From NCBI GenBank assembly GCA_964521105.1, contig CAZFPO010000141.1, forward strand, positions 1 to 6,631: a DNA stretch of 6,631 nt, in the 5' to 3' direction. This document shows positions 1 to 5,437 of this stretch, one piece after another (the first letter of the stretch is position 1; each line of letters begins with the position of its first letter). Both the position numbers and the translations under genes were made by a program. The notes under the pieces were generated by a model. The model did no database searches, had not been told where the DNA came from, and saw only the letters and a list, made by a program, of their open reading frames with translations. This DNA is from JAQUGA01 sp964521105. Lineage in GTDB: Bacteria; Bacteroidota; Bacteroidia; Bacteroidales; WCHB1-69.

Positions 1-25
1 TTGCTGGCGGCTTCGCCGCCAGCAA
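1..25. repeat. Perfect GC-rich hairpin at the left edge
   Basis: An 11-bp perfect inverted repeat (positions 1-11 against 15-25) surrounds a 3-nt TTC loop, and a C-rich run follows at 26-33. It is far richer in G+C than the rest of the window. It lies about 100 bp beyond the stop codon of the minus-strand hemerythrin gene, so it could serve as that gene's terminator or as a bidirectional one. The bases that would form the T-tract on the minus strand lie outside the window. A dispersed intergenic hairpin repeat is an equally good reading. Confidence 0.6.
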
Positions 26-59
26 GCCCCCTCTTCCTATAACAAGTTAAACCATTGTC

Positions 60-91
60 ATTCTGAACGATAGTGAAGAATCTCAGTTTTT
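60..91 (+). repeat. Imperfect inverted repeat followed by a T-run; possible dispersed repeat or terminator
   Basis: Positions 60-68 and 73-81 form 9-nt arms with 7 of 9 bases complementary around a GATA loop, followed by six T at 87-92 after CTCAG. The core (CATTCTGAACG, then GTGAAGAATCTC) resembles a short intergenic repeat I have seen in many bacterial genomes, often near GC-rich hairpins. The T-run would let it act as a plus-strand terminator for a gene to the left of the window. Family membership comes from memory of the motif and is not proven here. Confidence 0.4.
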
Positions 92-123
92 TATCGGACA
101 ACAATATTTTTAATTACAAAAAA

Positions 124-882
124 TTATTTCTCAAAAACCACTTTTTCCATTTTCTCTACTAACGAAACCAAGAGTTCATTTTCGAGTAATGCATGATTTC
201 TTAAATCATTCTCGAAACGAAATAACAGAAATAAAATATGAATAATAACTTCATCATCTGGAACAGAATAATACTTTATTAAAATATTTTTTAAGTCGAA
301 TAATTTATTTTCAATATTTGAATGATTTTCGATAAAATTTGATACACGATATGAAATATCAGAGATCTCGCGTTTATACACTTCGTTTTTAAACACCTTG
401 CTTAGCATAATTACATAAGGGAATGCAATTGTTTCCTCATACTCAACATGTTCGTTAAATTCAACTAGATATTTTTTAAAAAATCGTTGTAATAATGCTG
501 CCTTAGTCATGTCCTCTGTTTTTGACACAAGCTCATTTATCATGAGTTTTAAAGCAGGAAATACCGCTTTGGAATAATAATTATGTGTTTGAAGTAAATA
601 TTGAACCAATAACTCGGAATCAATATCTTGATTTTTTAGATTTACAAATTCAGGTTTATGAAAAGAATTAATAATTAATAAAACAAACTCAACATTTAAA
701 CCATATTCAACACACACATTTTCAATTGTTTTATCTCCAAAACCGAGTTTAATTCCCAAACGATTTAATACCACTAATAAATGATAATTTACATGGAGAA
801 TATCCCCCATTTTGGTAGTTTTTAAAAAATAGTTTATACCTGGAATTTTGTCTTCAATCATAAAATCTACTTTATTGCACAT
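124..882 (-). CDS. Di-iron hemerythrin-like protein with ScdA_N-type N-terminus (RIC/YtfE/ScdA relative)
   Basis: This is a 252-residue cytoplasmic protein with no signal peptide. Residues about 28-72 resemble the ScdA_N (DUF542) domain, including LGIKLGFGDKTIENVC. The rest is a helical hemerythrin-like bundle. Six candidate iron ligands are visible: H100, H145, E149 (in HVEYEE), H187 (in NHSNIE), H230 and E234 (in NHALLENE). Their spacing (45 residues from H100 to H145, then HxxxE pairs) closely follows the ligand set known for E. coli YtfE, which is 220 residues. YtfE/RIC proteins bind a di-iron centre and act in nitrosative or oxidative stress and Fe-S cluster repair. The Cys-Cys pair typical of the ScdA_N domain is replaced by Gly-Phe (G47-F48), so the exact role may differ from RIC, for example as an O2, NO or redox sensor. 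The start at 882 gives MCNKVDF; an internal ATG eight codons in is an alternative. It is transcribed divergently from the OmpA-like gene. No clear TAnnTTTG promoter precedes it, only TATGTTTT at 891-898. Confidence 0.83.
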   Translation of the reverse strand: MCNKVDFMIEDKIPGINYFLKTTKMGDILHVNYHLLVVLNRLGIKLGFGDKTIENVCVEYGLNVEFVLLIINSFHKPEFVNLKNQDIDSELLVQYLLQTHNYYSKAVFPALKLMINELVSKTEDMTKAALLQRFFKKYLVEFNEHVEYEETIAFPYVIMLSKVFKNEVYKREISDISYRVSNFIENHSNIENKLFDLKNILIKYYSVPDDEVIIHILFLLFRFENDLRNHALLENELLVSLVEKMEKVVFEK

Positions 883-902
883 TTAACCATAAAAACATAA
901 TA

Positions 903-932
903 TTGTTTGATTCTTGATTTTTTTTATTTTTG
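903..932 (+). promoter_or_regulatory. Bacteroidota-type promoter for the OmpA-like gene
   Basis: TTG at 903-905 (-33 element) is followed by a 19-nt spacer and TATTTTTG at 925-932, a perfect match to the Bacteroidota -7 consensus TAnnTTTG. Transcription would start near 938, leaving a leader of about 40-50 nt before the OmpA-like start codon. This is a consensus match only. Confidence 0.5.
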
Positions 933-977
933 GAGAAGATTCCGTTATTGAACATCTGAGGTTAATATTTAGAACTA

Positions 978-1547
978 ATGCGTTTCGTTATGAATACATT
1001 AAAAAAGGCAATTCTGTTTATCTTTCTTTGGGCAAACATCTCGGTTCTTGCTCAAACAACTTCTGTGAAATATTTCAATTTAAACGACTCCAATTTTACC
1101 ATTGGAAGCATCATGATTTTGCCTTGGGTTCCTTATGAGATGGACAACGGCTGGTTTCCTAATGAAAAATTCAAACCATTTGATCCAATTATCAATTTCC
1201 TTCAAATTCATCCAAATTTAAACGTTGAAATTTCATGCCACACCGACATTCGCCCCATCCCAATGACCAACGATACGTTGTCGAAACGTCGAGCCGATGA
1301 CATAATTAACTATATGATATCAAAAGGAATTTCACCAAATCGTTTAATTGCAGTTGGCTATGGCTCAAACCATCCAAGATGTTTAGAGAAAGTAACTGTT
1401 TCATCGTATAAAGAATACGAATTTACTTTTCAAAAAGGCACTTGCTTAACTCCTGATTTTATTTTGAACTTACAAGGAAGATCTCATCAAGAAGCAGCTC
1501 ATAGTTTAAACAGACGCACTGAAATGAAAATTCTGAAAATTGAATGA
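978..1547 (+). CDS. Secreted OmpA-family C-terminal domain protein (peptidoglycan-binding)
   Basis: This 189-residue protein (185 if translation begins at the second ATG, 990) has an N-terminal signal peptide, MNTLKKAILF then a hydrophobic stretch ending VLAQ near residue 26. There is no lipobox Cys, so it is probably a soluble periplasmic protein and not a Pal-type lipoprotein. Residues about 66-187 form an OmpA-like domain: CHTDIR at 87-92, LSKRRA at 101-106, GYGSNHP at 127-133 and NRRTE at 178-182. D90 and R105 lie 15 residues apart, the spacing of the Asp/Arg pair that binds the diaminopimelate of peptidoglycan in Acinetobacter OmpA. There is no beta-barrel and no other domain, so it would bind the cell wall without its own membrane anchor. 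Between GYGSNHP and NRRTE lies a longer loop (about 134-177) with C135 and C156, which could form a disulfide; long loops here occur in some OmpA domains. The second ATG gives the more typical signal peptide. The gene ends 11 bp from the convergent peptidase gene. Confidence 0.85.
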   Translation: MRFVMNTLKKAILFIFLWANISVLAQTTSVKYFNLNDSNFTIGSIMILPWVPYEMDNGWFPNEKFKPFDPIINFLQIHPNLNVEISCHTDIRPIPMTNDTLSKRRADDIINYMISKGISPNRLIAVGYGSNHPRCLEKVTVSSYKEYEFTFQKGTCLTPDFILNLQGRSHQEAAHSLNRRTEMKILKIE

Positions 1548-1558
1548 ACATAAACAAT

Positions 1559-2965
1559 CTAAGAATCCACTTTTTGGCAAATGCACATCATTTTATAATA
1601 GGTATTAAAACCTTTCATCAATTGATCGATGGGCATACGTTCGTTTGAATTATGAACAGTTTTCATTAAATCATCCGTCATTATCATTGGAGTAATTCCA
1701 TAAACGGGTATTTTTAAAGATCTAAAAGCATTATTATCGCTGGAAGCAGGAAATAAAAAAGGAACCACTTTAGAATTTGTAAAATTAAAAATAAGAGCAG
1801 CTTGCATATTATTAAATGCATCATTCACTTCCGAATCATCGGCATCCGCACCCGAAAAAATTACGCTAATATTAACTTTATTTCCTGCAATAATTTTCAT
1901 TTTTGCCAAAAACAACTTTTCGGATGTATTAGGTAATAAACGACAGTCTAAAATGGCATAAGCCGACTGTGGAATTGAATTAAAACCATCCTTGTCGGTA
2001 TTAATTTCAGTAATTGTAATAGTATTGCTAACCAATGGATTAAATGCTCCATCCTCCCTAAAATAAGATTTTACAAAAGGATAAATATACCATCGGTATG
2101 AATGTTTAAGCATATAGCCTTTAAAACCACCTTCCATTTCGCCTAATTCGTGCAACATTTGTTTTGTCAATTTATCAAATCTTACAGGGCGAACATTATC
2201 AATAATTCGTATTAAAGCTTTAACCAAGCGTTTTGTGGCATATAATTCTTTCGTAGTTGCACTATGCCCCTGCCCTTTTGTTTTAGCTTCCACTTTTAGC
2301 CAAAGAGGTTTTTTTTCATTTACCGAAACTCCAAAAACTACTACCTCTTTTTTGGACGGAATTACATTAATCATACCCGAACCACCTTCGCCAAACATTG
2401 CATAGGGATTAATCTCAGAAATAAAACGATTGGCAATAACCGAAGCTCCTTTTGCACCTCCAACTTCCTCCCCACTTAAAACTAACACACTGATATTAAA
2501 AGGTAAATCGAATTTTTTGTACGATTGATGAAATTTTTTTAATGCCATTAGCATCATCGAAACAGGACCTTTATCATCAATCGCTCCTCTTCCCCAAATA
2601 CAACCTTCATCCACAAATCCCGAAAAAGGAGGATATTTCCAATCCGTTTGCTCGACTCCTACAACATCAATATGTCCCATAAAAACATAATTTGGTTTTT
2701 TTGAACTGAGGGGATACAAAGATGCCATAAAATTGTAGGAAGAATCTATATCGGTAAAAACCCTTGTTTCAAGTCCCGATTGTATACACCAATCGGTTAA
2801 AAAAACTCCCAAGGGTTTTTCATTTCCTGTAATTGTGTTAAATTGAATCATTTTTGAAAGTAACTCAACTAGCTCCGTAGAATCATTAACACCACTACTT
2901 TGATTGGCTTTGATGATATTCCAACAAAAGAATATTAATAGTATTAAGCAAATTGCTTTTTTCAT
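1559..2965 (-). CDS. Exported M20 family zinc metallopeptidase (carboxypeptidase S / PM20D1-like)
   Basis: This 468-residue protein begins with a hydrophobic signal sequence (about residues 2-20, cleavage plausible after A20). C14 sits in FFC and does not form a lipobox. The M20 catalytic set is complete: GHIDVV at 97-102 (zinc ligand H98, helper D100), GRGAIDDKG at 125-133 (bridging D130), SGEEVGG at 164-170 (general base E166, ligand E167), FGEGG at 191-195 (likely ligand E193, where many relatives have DEGG) and VHNSNER at 437-443 (ligand H438). The lid/dimerisation domain lies between about 210 and 335 and carries GHSATT with H234, the His that acts across the dimer in relatives. Length and motif order fit the carboxypeptidase S/PM20D1/aminoacylase branch, which hydrolyses peptides or N-acyl amino acids. 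The signal sequence places it in the periplasm or outside. The substrate cannot be read from the sequence. It is divergent from the permease gene and may help use peptides, but this link is only positional. Confidence 0.9.
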   Translation of the reverse strand: MKKAICLILLIFFCWNIIKANQSSGVNDSTELVELLSKMIQFNTITGNEKPLGVFLTDWCIQSGLETRVFTDIDSSYNFMASLYPLSSKKPNYVFMGHIDVVGVEQTDWKYPPFSGFVDEGCIWGRGAIDDKGPVSMMLMALKKFHQSYKKFDLPFNISVLVLSGEEVGGAKGASVIANRFISEINPYAMFGEGGSGMINVIPSKKEVVVFGVSVNEKKPLWLKVEAKTKGQGHSATTKELYATKRLVKALIRIIDNVRPVRFDKLTKQMLHELGEMEGGFKGYMLKHSYRWYIYPFVKSYFREDGAFNPLVSNTITITEINTDKDGFNSIPQSAYAILDCRLLPNTSEKLFLAKMKIIAGNKVNISVIFSGADADDSEVNDAFNNMQAALIFNFTNSKVVPFLFPASSDNNAFRSLKIPVYGITPMIMTDDLMKTVHNSNERMPIDQLMKGFNTYYKMMCICQKVDS

Positions 2966-2969
2966 GCTA

Positions 2970-2977
2970 CAAAAATA
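2970..2977 (-). promoter_or_regulatory. Perfect -7 box very close to the peptidase start codon
   Basis: On the minus strand this reads TATTTTTG, an exact TAnnTTTG box, only 4 nt before the ATG at 2965. If used, transcription would begin at or beside the start codon and give a leaderless or nearly leaderless mRNA. I see no TTG -33 element 19-21 nt upstream, so support is partial. Confidence 0.35.
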
Positions 2978-3031
2978 CTAAATTTTGCATCTTGGATTAA
3001 TTCATAAAAAACGTAGCTTAAAAAAAAAATG

Positions 3032-3039
3032 TATTTTCG
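3032..3039 (+). promoter_or_regulatory. Weak -7-like box upstream of the permease gene
   Basis: TATTTTCG matches TAnnTTTG at all but one defined position and lies 17 nt before the ATG at 3056. No TTG is found at the expected -33 distance. It is the best candidate in the 90-bp gap between the two divergent genes. Confidence 0.2.
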
Positions 3040-3055
3040 TTGAAAATTTTAATGC

Positions 3056-4273
3056 ATGTTTAACTATAAACGAAAAAAAACAAACGTTGAATCTGTTTCA
3101 CTAAACAGAATTGCATTAAATCGTTTTTTTAAAAATAAAACTGGATTGATATCCTTAATTTATATAGTACTTTGTTTTTTGGCTTCACTATTTGGTTATT
3201 TGTTTATTCCAGATAATACACCATTTGCCAATAGGCAAATATTGGAAATATCTCTTAGTAAGCCTTTTACAAAACATTCTTTTTTAATTGTTAAACAAAA
3301 TAATCCTAAGCATAATACTAATTTAATGTCATGGATAATTTCGGGGAAACAAAGCAATTATGAATATATTCCAATTACCGATTATACTTTTCATAACGAT
3401 TCGGTAACTGCTACCATTGTAAAAATGGAACCTCCGTACAACAAAAAAACTTTTCATCTTGCGGATGTATTGTTTGATGTAAAAAAGGTTATGAAAACAG
3501 ATACTCTTTCTTTTCAAATTATTGATTTTGATAATGTAACTCATGAAATGAAAAATGAAGAAGCGCAAAAAAAGATTGTTTCTTCAAATATTATTTCAAA
3601 AACATATATTTTTGGAACCGATAGATATGGAAGAGATGTTTTTAGTCAATTAATAATTGGATCAAGAGTTAGTATGTCGGTTGGATTTATATCGGTTGGC
3701 ATTGCATTACTCTTGGGAATATTTTTGGGAGCAATTGCTGGTTATTACCGAGGTTGGATAGACGAATTAATCATGTGGTTTATTAATGTAGTTTGGTCGA
3801 TTCCTTCGCTTTTATTAGTTATTGCAATAAGTTTTGCTTTAGGCAAAGGGTTTTGGCAAGTCTTTATAGCAATAGGTTTAACAATGTGGGTAGATATTGC
3901 ACGCGTTGTACGTGGGCAGGTGTTAAGTTTACGAGAAAAAGAATTTGTAGAAGCTGGTAAGGCATTAGGATACAGCAATTTTAGAATCATTTTTAAACAT
4001 ATATTGCCAAATGTTACAGGTACCGTATCGGTTATTGCTGCATCTAATTTTGCTTCGGCAATACTAACCGAATCGGGATTAAGTTTTTTAGGATTAGGAG
4101 TTCAGCCACCAATGCCATCATGGGGTACAATGATTAAAGAAAATTATGGATTTATAATTTTAGATTATGCCTACTTAGCAATTATTCCTGGAATTGCTAT
4201 AATGTTGATGGTTTTAGCTTTTATGCTTATTGGTAATGCACTTCGTGATGCATTAGATGTGAAAACAAATTAA
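3056..4273 (+). CDS. OppC/DppC-type ABC transporter permease (peptide/nickel family)
   Basis: This 405-residue inner-membrane protein carries an OppC_N-like start with TM1 at about 31-51, then a large hydrophilic segment (about 52-185), then the binding-protein-dependent permease domain. The motif GTDRYGRDVFS (187-197), followed by GSRVSM, marks the entry to the permease core in this family. TM segments lie near 207-230, 238-262, 266-285, 322-346 and 370-395. The EAA loop, which docks the ATPase, is clear: EAGKALG from E299 with ILP at 316-318. The family's GLSFLGLG and PSWG signatures are at 341-348 and 354-357. OppC/DppC proteins pair with an OppB/DppB permease, two ATPases and a solute-binding protein to import oligopeptides, dipeptides or nickel. 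None of these partners is present here, so the permease appears orphaned or its partners lie elsewhere, as is common in Bacteroidota. The 130-residue insert after TM1 makes it longer than the roughly 300-residue proteobacterial proteins. I recall a similar insert, starting with a PDNTPxAN-type motif, in Bacteroidota homologues. The exact substrate is unknown. Confidence 0.9.
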   Translation: MFNYKRKKTNVESVSLNRIALNRFFKNKTGLISLIYIVLCFLASLFGYLFIPDNTPFANRQILEISLSKPFTKHSFLIVKQNNPKHNTNLMSWIISGKQSNYEYIPITDYTFHNDSVTATIVKMEPPYNKKTFHLADVLFDVKKVMKTDTLSFQIIDFDNVTHEMKNEEAQKKIVSSNIISKTYIFGTDRYGRDVFSQLIIGSRVSMSVGFISVGIALLLGIFLGAIAGYYRGWIDELIMWFINVVWSIPSLLLVIAISFALGKGFWQVFIAIGLTMWVDIARVVRGQVLSLREKEFVEAGKALGYSNFRIIFKHILPNVTGTVSVIAASNFASAILTESGLSFLGLGVQPPMPSWGTMIKENYGFIILDYAYLAIIPGIAIMLMVLAFMLIGNALRDALDVKTN

Positions 4274-4305
4274 TCATCGTGTAAAATTTTAAGTAGCTAA
4301 TTTTG

Positions 4306-4328
4306 TATTGTTGCAATATGTTTTTATT
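4306..4328 (+). terminator. Weak hairpin with T-rich tail after the permease gene
   Basis: TATTG and CAATA (4306-4310 and 4314-4318) form a 5-bp stem around a TTG loop, extendable by two G-T wobble pairs, followed by TTTTTATT at 4321-4328. The stem is AT-rich and short, so termination would be weak. The 100-bp convergent gap has no stronger candidate. Confidence 0.22.
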
Positions 4329-4373
4329 CAAAAAAATAATACTCCGAAAAATGTAATGGTGAAAAATGAAGAT

Positions 4374-4946
4374 TTATTTTTCAGGAAAATATTCACTAAA
4401 CGTTTTATCTGAATAAAAAAATACAATTTTGCTTATGCCTCTATGATTTGAGTTGTTTAAATACTCCTTTATAACTTCGTCAGAATCGTTTTTTTGATTC
4501 GTTATTGAATTATCCTCTTGATTTTTTAATTCTGAATAACTCTTGCTGGTTTGAAGTGATTGTTTTGAATATATCACAGACTCTTCCGACTCATTAATTT
4601 CTATTACAGGTTCTTTTACAATATTACCATTTTGAATATTGTTGGTGGTATCAATAGGAGTAGAAAATAAATCATAATCATTCAAATTTTCAATATTTGG
4701 ATCATTAACTTCAGTACTAATATTTTCATTTGTTTTATTTCGATACATTTTACCAGTTCCAAAAATTAACCAATCGGGATCAATATCTGGAAATGCTTTT
4801 AAAACTTTTGCCACAAAATCTAAACTTGGATTATTTCTTCCAGCAATAATATGCGACATACTTGGTCGTTGGATATTTATTGAATCAGCAAATTGAGTGG
4901 TACTCATATTATTTGCTTCAATTATTTTGTTAATGCGATCTATCAT
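4374..4946 (-). CDS. XRE-family helix-turn-helix transcriptional regulator with a long linker and conserved C-terminal tail
   Basis: This protein has 190 residues. Residues about 1-65 form a Cro/C1-type HTH domain: TTQFADSINIQRPSMSHI spans the two DNA-contacting helices, with GRNNPSLDFVAKVL and DPDWLIFGTGKM following. This pattern is characteristic of a regulator family widespread in Bacteroidota. Residues about 70-168 are a polar linker rich in Asn, Ser, Glu and Asp, likely disordered. The C-terminal segment ISKIVFFYSDKTFSEYFPE (171-189) resembles a short conserved motif seen at the end of many such proteins; its function is not known to me. No enzymatic domain or membrane segment is visible. 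A TGTAAAC motif directly abuts its start codon, and further copies lie within its promoter, so autoregulation is plausible. It is convergent with the permease gene and divergent from the TMTC-like gene, which is the likeliest neighbouring target. Confidence 0.85.
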   Translation of the reverse strand: MIDRINKIIEANNMSTTQFADSINIQRPSMSHIIAGRNNPSLDFVAKVLKAFPDIDPDWLIFGTGKMYRNKTNENISTEVNDPNIENLNDYDLFSTPIDTTNNIQNGNIVKEPVIEINESEESVIYSKQSLQTSKSYSELKNQEDNSITNQKNDSDEVIKEYLNNSNHRGISKIVFFYSDKTFSEYFPEK

Positions 4947-4958
4947 GTTTACATTTAT
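4946..4958 (-). promoter_or_regulatory. Candidate operator abutting the XRE regulator start codon
   Basis: The minus strand reads ATAAATGTAAACA, whose last base is the A of the regulator's ATG. The same 13 bases occur on the plus strand at 5345-5357, upstream of the membrane-protein gene. An exact 13-nt match between two short stretches is unlikely by chance even in this AT-rich DNA. Binding here would block transcription or initiation of the regulator's own gene. Confidence 0.45.
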
Positions 4959-4983
4959 TAATAACTAAAAATAAAATAATTGA

Positions 4984-5015
4984 CAAAAGTAAAGTTTATT
5001 TTTGTAATCTCCAAA
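4984..5015 (-). promoter_or_regulatory. Bacteroidota-type promoter for the XRE regulator
   Basis: On the minus strand, TTTG at 5015-5012 (-33) is followed by a 20-nt spacer and TACTTTTG at 4991-4984 (-7), a full match to the TTTG/TAnnTTTG consensus. Transcription would start near 4977, giving a leader of about 30 nt. One TGTAATC copy (5003-5009) lies inside the spacer, so a bound regulator could occlude the promoter. Confidence 0.55.
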
Positions 5016-5253
5016 TTTTTAATGTTTATATTTGTAATCAATAGGAAGTTTACAGCAAGCATTACTTACTAACTTTAGATAACACTATATAATAATTTGT
5101 ATGACAACTAAATAACTATAATTTGACAAAGTAAATTTCGAACTTGTTAGTTACTGCAAAAACTTTAAATAATTAATTTAAATAAATGTTGTATAATACT
5201 GAATTTTAGTAAATAAAAACGAAATAAAATATTTGTGTGGTAGTTTTAATGTG

Positions 5254-5267
5254 TTACAATTGTAAAC
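5254..5267. promoter_or_regulatory. Palindromic candidate operator
   Basis: TTACAATTGTAA (5254-5265) is a perfect 12-bp palindrome that overlaps a TGTAAAC motif (5261-5267). Dimeric XRE regulators often bind palindromes, so this may be the most complete site in the region. The 10-mer TTGTAAACAG at 5260-5269 recurs at 5377-5386. Confidence 0.4.
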
Positions 5268-5344
5268 AGAAAGAAACAAAAGTAAATTCCCAAATAAACA
5301 ATTGAAAATTTACATTATAAGCAAGTAACCACTGTTCCCAAGTT

Positions 5345-5386
5345 ATAAATGTAAACAAATTTGTATTGAGTTATATTTGTAAACAG
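5345..5386 (+). promoter_or_regulatory. Candidate operator pair and -7 box upstream of the TMTC-like gene
   Basis: ATAAATGTAAACA (5345-5357) repeats the sequence at the regulator's start. TATATTTG (5372-5379) is a full TAnnTTTG match, and TGTAAAC (5378-5384) overlaps its end. Transcription from this box would start near 5386, about 52 nt before the ATG at 5438. No TTG is present at the proper -33 position, so the promoter may be weak or activator-dependent. Confidence 0.38.
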
Positions 5387-5437
5387 TATGTTTTTTTAAG
5401 TTTTTTATTTGTAATTTGGCAGAAAATTATTTGTGTT

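Larger units (their letters stand above)
4947..5437. other. 491-bp AT-rich intergenic region with repeated TGTAAAC/TGTAATC motifs
   Basis: I see no coding frame or tRNA here. It contains TGTAAAC five times on either strand (4947-4953, 5048-5054, 5261-5267, 5350-5356, 5378-5384). TGTAATC occurs twice (5003-5009, 5033-5039) and TGTAATT once (5410-5416). ACAAAAGTAAA occurs twice exactly (4983-4993, 5276-5286), with a one-base-shorter copy at 5126-5135. TTACAATTGTAA at 5254-5265 is a perfect palindrome, and 5164-5182 is a 7-bp-arm inverted repeat (TTTAAAT/ATTTAAA). The motif density suggests a regulatory region shared by the two divergent genes. Low complexity makes chance matches easier, so individual sites are uncertain. 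Confidence 0.6.

Noticed and set aside
1..92. CRISPR or insertion-sequence end
   Set aside because: There are no evenly spaced direct repeats, no transposase and no target-site duplication in the window; two unlike hairpins do not make an array.
914..1138. Short plus-strand open frame overlapping the start of the OmpA-like gene
   Set aside because: It overlaps a gene with clear signal peptide and OmpA motifs in another frame, and its translation shows no recognisable features.
1559..2965. Lipoprotein assignment for the M20 peptidase based on C14
   Set aside because: The residues before the Cys (IFF) do not fit a lipobox, and the hydrophobic segment continues beyond it.
3329..3990. Two minus-strand open frames inside the permease gene
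   Set aside because: They lie antisense to a well-supported permease, have no recognisable motifs and are best explained as by-products of AT-rich coding sequence.
5060..5160. Possible structured RNA from ACTAAC (5069-5074) pairing with GTTAGT (5146-5151)
   Set aside because: Only six bases pair cleanly across a long loop, and no further helices or known RNA motif are visible.
4947..5437. Replication origin or attachment site suggested by AT-rich repeats
   Set aside because: No DnaA-box cluster, replication gene, integrase or tRNA is nearby; the divergent regulator arrangement explains the repeats better.
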